Shown here piece after piece: positions 7,889 through 15,054 of a stretch of 64,000 nucleotides of DNA (positions within the stretch are counted from its first letter, which is position 1; every line of letters starts with the position of its first letter). The notes under the pieces are model-generated. The model saw only the letters and a program-made list of their open reading frames with translations, had not been told where the DNA came from and made no database searches. The DNA comes from Novosphingobium acidiphilum DSM 19966 (GTDB taxonomy: Bacteria > Pseudomonadota > Alphaproteobacteria > Sphingomonadales > Sphingomonadaceae), in NCBI RefSeq assembly GCF_000429005.1, contig NZ_AUBA01000005.1:62001-126000 (forward strand), given 5' to 3'. The position numbers and the translations under genes were made by a program.

Positions 7889-9174
7889 CCGGCCCCGGCC
7901 CGGTTGTCGCCTTGCGCCACTGGCTTGCACGCGCGCCATCGTGGGTGTTTGCGGTCTATGCCGGGACGATGGCCTTTGGCACCTATTTCAGCATCTATGC
8001 CTTTCGCAAGGCGTTTGCGGCGGCGCATTTTGCGGGCCTGCCGCCGGTGCTGGCGGTCGATTACAAGGTGGCACTCGTGATCGCGCAGGTCATGGGCTAT
8101 GCGCTGGCCAAGCTGATCGGGGTGCGGGTCATCGCCGAACTGCCGGCGCACCGGCGGATTGCCGGGATCGTGCTGCAAAGCCTTGTCGCCGAAGGTGCGC
8201 TGGTCCTGTTTGCGGTGATCCCGGCCCCCTGGAACATCGCCGCGATGTTTGTCGATGGACTGGCTCTGGGCATGATCTGGGGCATGGTGTTCGGCTTTGT
8301 CGAGGGACGCCGGACATCCGACATGATCGGCGCGATGCTGTGCGCCAGCTTTGTGATTTCGTCGGGCGTGATGAAATCGGTCGGCACACTGGTGCTGGTC
8401 CGGCACGTTGCCGGCGAATGGTGGATGCCCGCGGTAACTGGTGCGCTGTTTGTGCCGGTGCTGGCGCTGTGCCTGTTCGGCCTGGCCTCGTTGCCACCGC
8501 CTGATGCCGCTGACATTGCGGAACGCGTCAAGCGCGTGCCGATGGACGGGTCGGCGCGCGCGGCGCTGATACACCGGTTTGGCCCCGGTCTGCTGGCGCT
8601 GGTGCTGCTGTATGTGCTGCTGACCGCGTTGCGCGATTTCCGCGACAATTTCTCGGCGGAAATCTGGGCCGAGCTCGGCCTTGGCGGCAAGGCAGAGCTG
8701 TTTTCGCTGACCGAATTGCCGATCAGCGTGATGGTGCTGGTGGTGCTGGCCTCGCTCAACCTGATCCGCGACAGCCGCCGGGCGCTCGTGGTCAATTTCA
8801 CGCTGGTTGCACTCGGGTTGGCGCTGGCAGCGGGCTGTTCGCTGGCATTCATGGCGCACTGGATCGGCCCGGTGCTGTGGATGACGGCGCTCGGCGGGGG
8901 GCTGTACCTGGCCTATACGCCGTTCAACGGCATGCTGTTTGACCGGCTGGTTGCAGCCAGCGGCAGCGTCGGCAATGCCGGATTCCTGATCTATGTCGCC
9001 GATGCGGGGGGCTATGGCGGGTCGGTGGCGCTGCTGCTGTTGCGCAACGTGCCCGGACTGCGCCTGCCGTGGACGCAATCGCTGATCGATGCCGGGATCG
9101 CCTGCGGCACGCTGGGCATGGCGCTGATGATCTGGGCTGCGATCTATTTCCGGCAAAAACTGGCACGGAACTGA
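7885..9174 (+). CDS. DUF5690-type multi-pass transporter (MFS-like)
   Basis: An integral membrane protein of 429 residues with about 12 hydrophobic segments. The first carries MAFGTYFSIYAFRKAF, which resembles DUF5690 proteins and, more distantly, organophosphate/sugar-phosphate MFS antiporters. Other recognisable parts are GMIWGMVFGFVEGRRTSD and LRDFRDNFSAEIWAELG. The ATG overlaps the phnX stop as ATGA, so it is the third gene of a coupled unit. By position it is a good candidate for inner-membrane uptake of the aminophosphonate substrate, or for a product or regulatory sensing role. The family has no firmly established function that I know of, so this is inference. Fold assignment is confident; the DUF name is recalled, not searched. 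Confidence 0.78.
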   Translation: MTGPGPVVALRHWLARAPSWVFAVYAGTMAFGTYFSIYAFRKAFAAAHFAGLPPVLAVDYKVALVIAQVMGYALAKLIGVRVIAELPAHRRIAGIVLQSLVAEGALVLFAVIPAPWNIAAMFVDGLALGMIWGMVFGFVEGRRTSDMIGAMLCASFVISSGVMKSVGTLVLVRHVAGEWWMPAVTGALFVPVLALCLFGLASLPPPDAADIAERVKRVPMDGSARAALIHRFGPGLLALVLLYVLLTALRDFRDNFSAEIWAELGLGGKAELFSLTELPISVMVLVVLASLNLIRDSRRALVVNFTLVALGLALAAGCSLAFMAHWIGPVLWMTALGGGLYLAYTPFNGMLFDRLVAASGSVGNAGFLIYVADAGGYGGSVALLLLRNVPGLRLPWTQSLIDAGIACGTLGMALMIWAAIYFRQKLARN

Positions 9175-9224
9175 CCAGCGGCACCTGCCGGCCAATGCAC
9201 AATGCACAGTTTTTGCGTGTTATT

Positions 9225-9887
9225 TTATTGATAATATTGCGGAAACTTTGCCCGCAAATGCGCCACCCGTTCCACATCCCAGCGGCGTATATAGGGATGG
9301 TCGGGATGTCGCTGCATGAAGTGCTGGTGGTATTCCTCGGCCGGGTAGAACCGCCCGGTCTCGATCCGGGTGGCGATCGGCGCCTTGAACACATGCGCAT
9401 GGTCAAGCGTTGCGATGTACTGCTGGGCGATCGTCCGCTGCGCCGGGTTCAGTGGAAATATCGCCGAGCGATAACTTCGCCCCTCGTCGGGATACTGGCC
9501 GTTCACTTGCGTCGGATCGTGCGCCACGGCAAAATAGATCTCGAGCAGGCGGCCATAGCTGATGACACGCGGATCATACTGGATGCGCACCGATTCGGCG
9601 TGATTGGTGGTTTCGGTCGATACCGTCTGATAATCGGCTTGCGCCTGCGTGCCGCCGGTATATCCGGCGGTTACCGCCTTGACGCCTTTCACGTGCTCAA
9701 ACACGCCCTCCATGCCCCAAAAGCATCCGCCGGCCAGAACCGCGATTTCGCTGTTGGCTGCGGTCGGGGCCTGCGCGGGCGGGTCTGGAAACGGCGCGCC
9801 GGTGGCAGCCGTGCCGGGGCCGCCCAGCGTAAAGGCCATGGCGGCGATCGCGGCAGCACCTGCTGCCATAAGCACGGCCCGGTTCAC
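9225..9887 (-). CDS. msrA: Peptide methionine sulfoxide reductase A, exported
   Basis: The enzyme reduces the S-epimer of methionine sulfoxide. The 220-residue protein has an N-terminal hydrophobic segment (residues 4-30) that is a signal peptide or anchor, then the catalytic motif GGCFWGMEG with Cys55, and later GYTGG and the HQHFMQRHP region typical of MsrA. I choose the GTG at 9887, which overlaps the msrB stop as GTGA and has AGGTG 5 bp upstream; a longer start at 9929 would place a nonsignal tail inside msrB. Gene order msrB-msrA with overlap and export signals on both points to a periplasmic methionine-repair pair. The electron donor for the periplasm is not in the window. Confidence 0.9.
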   Translation of the reverse strand: MNRAVLMAAGAAAIAAMAFTLGGPGTAATGAPFPDPPAQAPTAANSEIAVLAGGCFWGMEGVFEHVKGVKAVTAGYTGGTQAQADYQTVSTETTNHAESVRIQYDPRVISYGRLLEIYFAVAHDPTQVNGQYPDEGRSYRSAIFPLNPAQRTIAQQYIATLDHAHVFKAPIATRIETGRFYPAEEYHQHFMQRHPDHPYIRRWDVERVAHLRAKFPQYYQ

Positions 9888-10357
9888 GCTGCACCTGGAT
9901 GAAACACAAGGGCCACGCCATTCATGCAATAGCGCTTGCCGGTGGGCGCCGGGCCATCGTCAAACACGTGCCCCAGATGCCCCTGGCAGCGCAGGCAGTG
10001 CACCTCGGTGCGCGGCAGGCCGATCTCATAGTCGGTGCGAGTGGCAACCGCATGCGCCAGCGGCTGCCAGAAACTGGGCCAGCCGGTGCCGCTGTCGAAC
10101 TTGGTCCGCGAACTGAACAGCGGCAGGTCGCACCCGGCACAGGCAAAGCGGCCGCCCCGGTGTTCGTTCAGCAAGGGGCTGGTGAACGGCCGCTCGGTAT
10201 CGGCATGCCGCAGCACTTTGTAGGCCGCAGGGCTGAGTTTTTGCCGCCATTGCGCATCGCTGAGGGAAAAGGGCGCAGCGGCCCGCGCCAGCCCGGCCAC
10301 CGCGGTTGCGGCACCTGTCATCAGCATGGCCATGATGGAACGTCGATCGAAAGACAT
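9884..10357 (-). CDS. msrB: Peptide methionine sulfoxide reductase B, exported
   Basis: Reduces the R-epimer of methionine sulfoxide. The protein has 157 residues. It opens with MSFDRRSIMAMLMTGAA, a twin-arginine-like signal ending near ARAA. The structural zinc ligands are two CxxC pairs (Cys73/Cys76 and Cys121/Cys124), and the catalytic Cys144 lies in RYCMNG. FDSGTGWPSFW is the family signature. The ATG at 10357 is preferred to the GTG codons just upstream because it begins the signal peptide. It is the first gene of the msrB-msrA pair, with 4-bp overlap to msrA. A Tat signal fits a zinc protein folded before export. Confidence 0.93.
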   Translation of the reverse strand: MSFDRRSIMAMLMTGAATAVAGLARAAAPFSLSDAQWRQKLSPAAYKVLRHADTERPFTSPLLNEHRGGRFACAGCDLPLFSSRTKFDSGTGWPSFWQPLAHAVATRTDYEIGLPRTEVHCLRCQGHLGHVFDDGPAPTGKRYCMNGVALVFHPGAA

Positions 10358-10540
10358 GATCACCACCGTTGGTTACTCCGGACCGGCGCGGGGGGATGCG
10401 TCGGCATGACCAGTTCGCAACAGGCCATGATCCGGTTACAGCCGCTCGCAAACAAAGCGCCTGATCAACCAGCGGTATTGCAGGTGTGATATGAAGCCCA
10501 GATGACCGGGCGTGCAGAACGCCCGATTATCCGAAAAAAG

Positions 10541-10624
10541 TGGTGCCCCTGGCCCGACTCGAACGGGCACGGATCTCTCCATCCGATTTTGAGTCGGACG
10601 CGTCTACCATTCCACCACAGGGGC
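10541..10624 (-). tRNA. tRNA-Leu (CAA)
   Basis: The minus strand folds as a leucine tRNA: acceptor GCCCCTG / CAGGGGC, D arm TGGTGGAATGGTAGACGC, anticodon stem TCCGA / TCGGA with loop CTCAAAA (anticodon CAA), a short extra arm, T arm with GTTCGAGTC, and encoded CCA. A run of T follows the 3' end on the minus strand and can terminate it. Confidence 0.97.
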
Positions 10625-10662
10625 ACACTGGAAAGGACCGCTAGCGGACCTTTCCGTGTGGA

Positions 10663-11487
10663 TCAACCGGCCTTGTTCGCCGTTGCAACCAATTTCAGCA
10701 GTTTTGCGTGCAGGCTGTCATTGCCGGCCAGCACCGTTTCGGCGCAGATCGACGCCGTACGCCCGCGAAAGTCCGACACGAACCCGCCCGCTTCGCGCAC
10801 CAGCAGGCACCCGGCGGCCGAATCCCAGATCGCCAGGTCGGTTTCCCAAAACCCGTCGAAGCGCCCTGCGGCAACCCAGGCCAGGTCAAGCGCCGCAGCC
10901 CCGTTGCGGCGGATGCCGGCGACGCGCGGGCCCAGTTCCTGATAAATGCGCATCCACTGCACCGCATCGCCGCGGTTGGAAAATGGAATGCCGGTGCCGA
11001 TCAGCGCTTCATCCAGATGGCGACGCGCCGAAACGCGCAGCCGCCGGTCATGCAGCCAGGCCCCGCGCGATTTTTCCGCCCAGAAGCTTTCATCGGTGAT
11101 CGGCTGATAGACGATCCCCGCGATCACGTCGCCCCAGCCCGACCCGTCGAGCAACGGTTCCTGCACCGCGATCGAGATCGCGAAATGCGGAATGCCGTGC
11201 AGGAAATTGGTCGTGCCATCCAGCGGATCGACAATCCAGCGCGGGCTGCGCGGATTGCCTTCGATCGTGCCGCCTTCTTCCATCACGAAACCCCAGTCGG
11301 GACGTGCGGCAAGCAGTTCGTCATAGATCGTGCGTTCGGCGTGCTGGTCGGCCTTCGATACGAAATCGCCGGGCCCCTTGCGGCTGACCTGAAGATGTTC
11401 GACTTCCCCGAAATCGCGGCGCAGACGCGTGCCGGCCTTGCGGGCGGCACGTTCCATCACGCGAATCAGGCCTGAAATGGCTGCCAT
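10663..11487 (-). CDS. suhB: Inositol monophosphatase family protein (SuhB-like)
   Basis: A lithium-sensitive phosphatase-fold protein of 274 residues. It shows the metal-site motifs EEGGTIEG, WIVDPLDGTTNF and, near the C-terminus, WDSAAGCLLVREAGG. Family members hydrolyse inositol-1-phosphate and related substrates; in some proteobacteria SuhB also acts in rRNA transcription antitermination. The ATG at 11487 lies only 4 bp after the efp stop, so efp and this gene form an operon. It is one of two inositol-phosphatase-family genes in the window (the other follows argJ); this one is closer to classical SuhB. Exact substrate cannot be told from sequence. Confidence 0.9.
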   Translation of the reverse strand: MAAISGLIRVMERAARKAGTRLRRDFGEVEHLQVSRKGPGDFVSKADQHAERTIYDELLAARPDWGFVMEEGGTIEGNPRSPRWIVDPLDGTTNFLHGIPHFAISIAVQEPLLDGSGWGDVIAGIVYQPITDESFWAEKSRGAWLHDRRLRVSARRHLDEALIGTGIPFSNRGDAVQWMRIYQELGPRVAGIRRNGAAALDLAWVAAGRFDGFWETDLAIWDSAAGCLLVREAGGFVSDFRGRTASICAETVLAGNDSLHAKLLKLVATANKAG

Positions 11488-11491
11488 CCGA

Positions 11492-12055
11492 TCAGCCCAC
11501 TTTGCCGACGTAGCTGCGCTCGTAGACGTCGACGATGATCCGCGTGCCGCTGCCGATGTGCGGCGGCACCATCACGCGTACGCCGTTGTCAAGGATCGCC
11601 GGCTTGTAGCTGGAACTTGCGGTCTGGCCTTTCACCACGGCGTCGGCTTCGACGATCGTGGCTTCGACCTGGTCGGGCAATTGCACCGAGATCGGGCGTT
11701 CGTCATACATTTCCAGAAGGACAGTCATGCCGTCCTGCAAAAATGCCGCGGCATCGCCCAAAAGATCAGATGGCAGTGTGATCTGGTCGTAGGTTTCCAC
11801 ATCCATGAACACCAGATCCTCGCCCTCGGCGAACAGGAACTGAAAATCCTTGGTATCGAGCCGGACCCGCTCAACGGTGTCCTGCGACCGGAAACGCACG
11901 TTGGTCTTGCGCCCGTCGATCAGGTTTTTCATTTCGACCTGCATGAACGCGCCGCCTTTGCCGGGCTGGGTGTGCTGGGTCTTGGCAACTTTCCAGATGC
12001 CCTTTTCGTATTCCAGGATATTGCCCGGACGGATGTCCACGCCGCTGATCTTCAT
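11492..12055 (-). CDS. efp: Translation elongation factor P
   Basis: EF-P relieves ribosome stalling at polyproline stretches. The protein has 187 residues, the usual length, with the KOW-like N-domain, two OB domains and the C-terminal motif SGTRIIVDVYERSYVGKVG. The residue that is modified in many bacteria is the lysine in QPGKGGAF (Lys33). The start is ATG 12055 (MKISGVDIRPG), the conserved beginning; upstream in-frame codons are not family sequence. It is the first gene of an efp-suhB pair and is divergent from the secreted protein gene at 12153, with a 97-bp intergenic space that should hold both promoters. No epmA or other modification gene is in view. Confidence 0.97.
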   Translation of the reverse strand: MKISGVDIRPGNILEYEKGIWKVAKTQHTQPGKGGAFMQVEMKNLIDGRKTNVRFRSQDTVERVRLDTKDFQFLFAEGEDLVFMDVETYDQITLPSDLLGDAAAFLQDGMTVLLEMYDERPISVQLPDQVEATIVEADAVVKGQTASSSYKPAILDNGVRVMVPPHIGSGTRIIVDVYERSYVGKVG

Positions 12056-12152
12056 GATGGAAAGAGCCTTGCCTTGCAGGTTACGTTGGCGGCCCTTAGC
12101 CGCTGGCGACGATTGCTTCAAGTCACAGGCGTGTGGTAGCGCGTGTGCCGTG

Positions 12153-12575
12153 ATGAACCGCATGTCCCCCCTGCTTGTCTGGCCCGCGCTTGCGGCGCTG
12201 ATCGCCCTATCCGCCACACCCGCGCATGCCGCCCCCGGCGGATTGTTGCGTGTGCTGCTGAAGGGATACTGGATCTGCGAAACCCGCGGCGACGCGGAGT
12301 CCGCACCGGTGCCGCAGCCGCAGGACAGTTTTCGCGTGCTGGCCGATTCGAGCTATCGCACCAACGCCGGCGGCAAGGGCACGTATCTGTTGCTTGGCAA
12401 CGATCTGACGATGACCGGTGGGCCGTTTCGCGGACGCCGCTATATCCTGGTTGGCCAGGGCATCGTGCATCCGCTGGACAGCGCCGGCAAACGCAGCAGC
12501 AGCCGCTGCGTCCGCCAAAGCGGTGCGGCGACTTCGGGCAGCGACAGCGAAGAAACCGACGCGCCCGGCGGCTGA
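12153..12575 (+). CDS. Secreted protein of unknown function
   Basis: I do not recognise the family. The 140-residue product begins with a good signal peptide (hydrophobic VWPALAALIALSATPAHAA, likely cleaved after AHA). The mature part has a compact core with GYWICETRGD, SSYRTNAGGKGTYLLLG and TGGPFRGRRYILVGQG, then a Ser/Asp/Glu-rich tail with little structure. Two cysteines in the mature protein (in WICE and SRCV) could form a disulfide. It is divergent from efp and convergent with thiE, ending 4 bp before the thiE stop. A role in the envelope is likely from the signal only. Confidence 0.7.
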   Translation: MNRMSPLLVWPALAALIALSATPAHAAPGGLLRVLLKGYWICETRGDAESAPVPQPQDSFRVLADSSYRTNAGGKGTYLLLGNDLTMTGGPFRGRRYILVGQGIVHPLDSAGKRSSSRCVRQSGAATSGSDSEETDAPGG

Positions 12576-12579
12576 CCGA

Positions 12580-13230
12580 TCAGGCGCTGGCCTCGCCGCG
12601 CAGCGCGCTGCCCATGGCAATGGCTTGTGCGAATTCGGCAACCGCGCGCGCTTCGTCGCCGCTCCACACCGCATGGCATGTTGCCAGGAAATCGGCACCT
12701 GCGGCCACCAGCGGCACGCAATTGGCCGGGGTAATGCCGCCGATCGCGACCACCGGCAATTCGAACAGGCCTGACCACCAGCGCAACAGATCAAGATCGG
12801 CCGCGTGGCTGGTAACCTTGGTTTGCGACGGAAAGAATGCGCCGAACGAAACATAGTCCGCCCCGGCTTCGCCCGCTTCCATGGCGAGGTGGCGGCTGTC
12901 CATCGCGGCCACGCCGATTTGCGCGTCGCGGCCAAGCCGCGCACGCGCGTCCGCAACATCGCCATCGTTCTGCCCCAGATGGACCCCATCGGCGCCAAGC
13001 CGTTTGGCCAGGCTGATCGAATCGTTGACGATAAACGCCACATCGCGCGCTGCGCATATTTCCATCAGCGGCTCTGCCAATTTGACCGCAGCGTGTTCGT
13101 CGACATCCTTGATGCGAAACTGGAACGCAGCCACCGGCCCCGCCTCGATCGCGCGGATCAGGCGTTCGGGAAAGGCACCCGCCACATCGAGCGGCGATAT
13201 CAGGTAAAGCTGGCAACCGGGTACAGTCAT
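12580..13230 (-). CDS. thiE: Thiamine phosphate synthase
   Basis: ThiE couples hydroxymethylpyrimidine diphosphate with thiazole phosphate to give thiamine monophosphate. The TIM-barrel protein has 216 residues and shows FQFRIKDVD, the pyrophosphate-site region AFIVNDSISLAKRLGADGVHLGQND, and ADYVSFGAFFPSQTK followed by VVAIGGITP. These match the family, although the usual QLREK strand is replaced by QFRIKDVD. It stands alone: no other thi gene is near, and I find no TPP riboswitch in its short upstream region. Transcription begins in the gap after the aldolase gene. Confidence 0.9.
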   Translation of the reverse strand: MTVPGCQLYLISPLDVAGAFPERLIRAIEAGPVAAFQFRIKDVDEHAAVKLAEPLMEICAARDVAFIVNDSISLAKRLGADGVHLGQNDGDVADARARLGRDAQIGVAAMDSRHLAMEAGEAGADYVSFGAFFPSQTKVTSHAADLDLLRWWSGLFELPVVAIGGITPANCVPLVAAGADFLATCHAVWSGDEARAVAEFAQAIAMGSALRGEASA

Positions 13231-13278
13231 GCACCCGCGCTAGAGCAAAGCGACCGCTTTGCAAATCCCCAACGGGAA

Positions 13279-13314
13279 ACGCCCCTTCCCCGGTTTGTCC
13301 GGGGTAAGGGGCGT
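13279..13314 (-). terminator. Terminator-like hairpin after the aldolase gene
   Basis: A 15-bp GC-rich stem with a single bulged base (13279-13293 with 13299-13314) lies 36 bp past the aldolase stop. On the minus strand the stem is followed by TTT only, so termination strength is uncertain. Confidence 0.6.
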
Positions 13315-13350
13315 GCCATTTCCCATCCTCATCGCAACGTCGAACCGCGT

Positions 13351-14259
13351 TTATGCGGCAACCGGCACCGTCTTTTCGGTTGATGCCGTATAGATTTCAT
13401 CGATCGCCTGCCCAAGCGACGCGTCAAATTCGGCGTCGGTCATCGTGACGCGCAGATCATCGAGCAGCGCGCGGCTGAAGCTGGCAATGATCCCGGCATT
13501 TTCGGCCAACTGCACGCAGGCCTCGGCGCGCGCAAACCCGCCCGACAGCGCCACCACGCGCAACACCGCTGGATGCGCGACCAGCGGATCGAACAGCCCC
13601 GGAACCACCGGCAGCGAAAGCTTCAACATCACGCGAATACCCGGCGGCAAAGCATTGAGCGAGTTAAGGATTTCGTCGCGCAAAATGGCGTCGCATTGGG
13701 CACGAGTGGCGCTCGTGATGTTCACCTCGGGCTCGATGATCGGCATCAGTCCGGCGGAAAGAACCTCTTGCGCCAACGCAAACTGCTGCGCAACCACGCT
13801 GGCGATCCCGATGGGATTGGCCGAATGGATTACCGAACGTTCCTTGGTGCCGAAGACGCCCAGCCCCTTGGCGCGGGCCAGCAAATCAGCCAGACCGGGG
13901 ATCGGCTTCATCAGCTGGACGCCATCGGCCTGATCCTCGAGGCCCTTGTCGATCTTGAGGAACGGCACCACGCCCTTGGCATCGAGCGCGGCGGGCACGG
14001 GTTCGCCGTCAACCAGGCCGTCCATGGTGCGTTCGAACAGTATCGCGGCAATAACCTTGTCACCGGTGAACGCGCGCGACTTGATGATCCGCACGCGCAT
14101 CGCGTGGATCAGGCCGAACATCTGGTCGTCGGTCGACCAGGCATCCGCATCGATGCCATAGCCCTTCAGCGCCTTGGGCGTGGACCCGCCCGACTGGTCA
14201 AGCGCGGCGATGAAACCTTTGCCTGCGGCTATTTTGCGGGTCTGTTCTGCATGGTCCAT
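13351..14259 (-). CDS. fba: Fructose-bisphosphate aldolase, class I
   Basis: Cleaves fructose-1,6-bisphosphate to dihydroxyacetone phosphate and glyceraldehyde-3-phosphate through a lysine Schiff base. The 302-residue sequence has the class I hallmarks GFIAALDQSGGSTPKAL, GVVPFLKIDKGLE, PIIEPEVNI and the VMLKLSLP strand that carries the Schiff-base lysine, plus ALSGGFARAEA at the phosphate site. No zinc-binding class II motifs are seen. The start is ATG 14259; the longer reading frame upstream is arginine-rich shadow sequence. It belongs functionally with pgk, gap and tkt downstream in the window but is a separate transcript, split off by the divergent tlpA-like gene. Confidence 0.93.
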   Translation of the reverse strand: MDHAEQTRKIAAGKGFIAALDQSGGSTPKALKGYGIDADAWSTDDQMFGLIHAMRVRIIKSRAFTGDKVIAAILFERTMDGLVDGEPVPAALDAKGVVPFLKIDKGLEDQADGVQLMKPIPGLADLLARAKGLGVFGTKERSVIHSANPIGIASVVAQQFALAQEVLSAGLMPIIEPEVNITSATRAQCDAILRDEILNSLNALPPGIRVMLKLSLPVVPGLFDPLVAHPAVLRVVALSGGFARAEACVQLAENAGIIASFSRALLDDLRVTMTDAEFDASLGQAIDEIYTASTEKTVPVAA

Positions 14260-14508
14260 GGGTTTTCGTCCGTGCCTTCCTCGTTGCCCGCGAACCCGAC
14301 AGCCGCTGCACGATCGGCGCGGCCGGCCTGGCCCGCGCATACCTATGCGCGCAGGTCGCTCTAGCCGGTTGTCGGTTGCAGCGCAACATGGGGATCAAGC
14401 CCTTTTTCAAGGATTTTGACATCGGCCGTGCCCGTGCGGGGTGGTGCTTGACCTTTGCGGCGAAATGCGGCGTGATCGCTGCGTCGAAACCACAGTGGAA
14501 CAGTCCCG

Positions 14509-15054
14509 ATGCGCATGCTTTTTCTGTCGATTCTGGCGTTGATCGCGGCCCCCGGGATGGCCCTGGCCGCAGCACCGACCGTGGGACAGATCGCGCCCAA
14601 CGCCCAGGTCCAGACTGTCGCGGGGCAAAAATTCGATCTCGCTTCGCTGCGCGGACGGGTGGTGGTGATCAATTTCTGGGCAACATGGTGTGTGCCCTGC
14701 CGCAAGGAGCTGCCGCTGCTCGATGCCTATTATCGTGCGCAGAAGGATCATGGCCTGATCGTGCTGGCGGCGACAACCGAGGATTCGGTGCCCGAATACC
14801 AGATGAAGACGCTGTTCGCGATGCTGGCGATCACGCCGCTGCATCGCCTGCGCGGGCCTTATGCGCCGTTGGGGGCGGTGCCGACCAACTTCATCATCGA
14901 TCGCGCAGGCGTGGTGCGCTATGCGCGCGCCGGGGCATTTTCATTGTCGGAACTGAACGATCTGCTTGTGCCACTGCTGCAACAGCCCGACCCGTCTGCG
15001 GCTGGAACCACAACGGCGTCTGCTGCGGCCCCTGCCCTGCGTCTCAGCCGTTAA
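14509..15054 (+). CDS. TlpA-like periplasmic thioredoxin-fold protein
   Basis: A 181-residue exported thioredoxin-family protein. A signal peptide (MRMLFLSILALIAAPGMALA) precedes the TlpA/ResA-type core with the redox motif WATWCVPC (Cys61 and Cys64), ELPLLDAYYRA and the cis-proline strand GAVPTNFIID. Proteins of this type reduce disulfides in the periplasm, often during cytochrome c or oxidase maturation. The last 25 residues are Ala/Thr/Ser-rich and disordered. It is divergent from the aldolase gene and convergent with pgk, overlapping the pgk 3' end by 11 bp. Its specific client is not evident from context. Confidence 0.9.
   Translation: MRMLFLSILALIAAPGMALAAAPTVGQIAPNAQVQTVAGQKFDLASLRGRVVVINFWATWCVPCRKELPLLDAYYRAQKDHGLIVLAATTEDSVPEYQMKTLFAMLAITPLHRLRGPYAPLGAVPTNFIIDRAGVVRYARAGAFSLSELNDLLVPLLQQPDPSAAGTTTASAAAPALRLSR

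Noticed and set aside
12580..13260. TPP riboswitch in front of thiE
   Set aside because: The conserved CTGAGA and related core segments are absent from the short region upstream of the thiE start.
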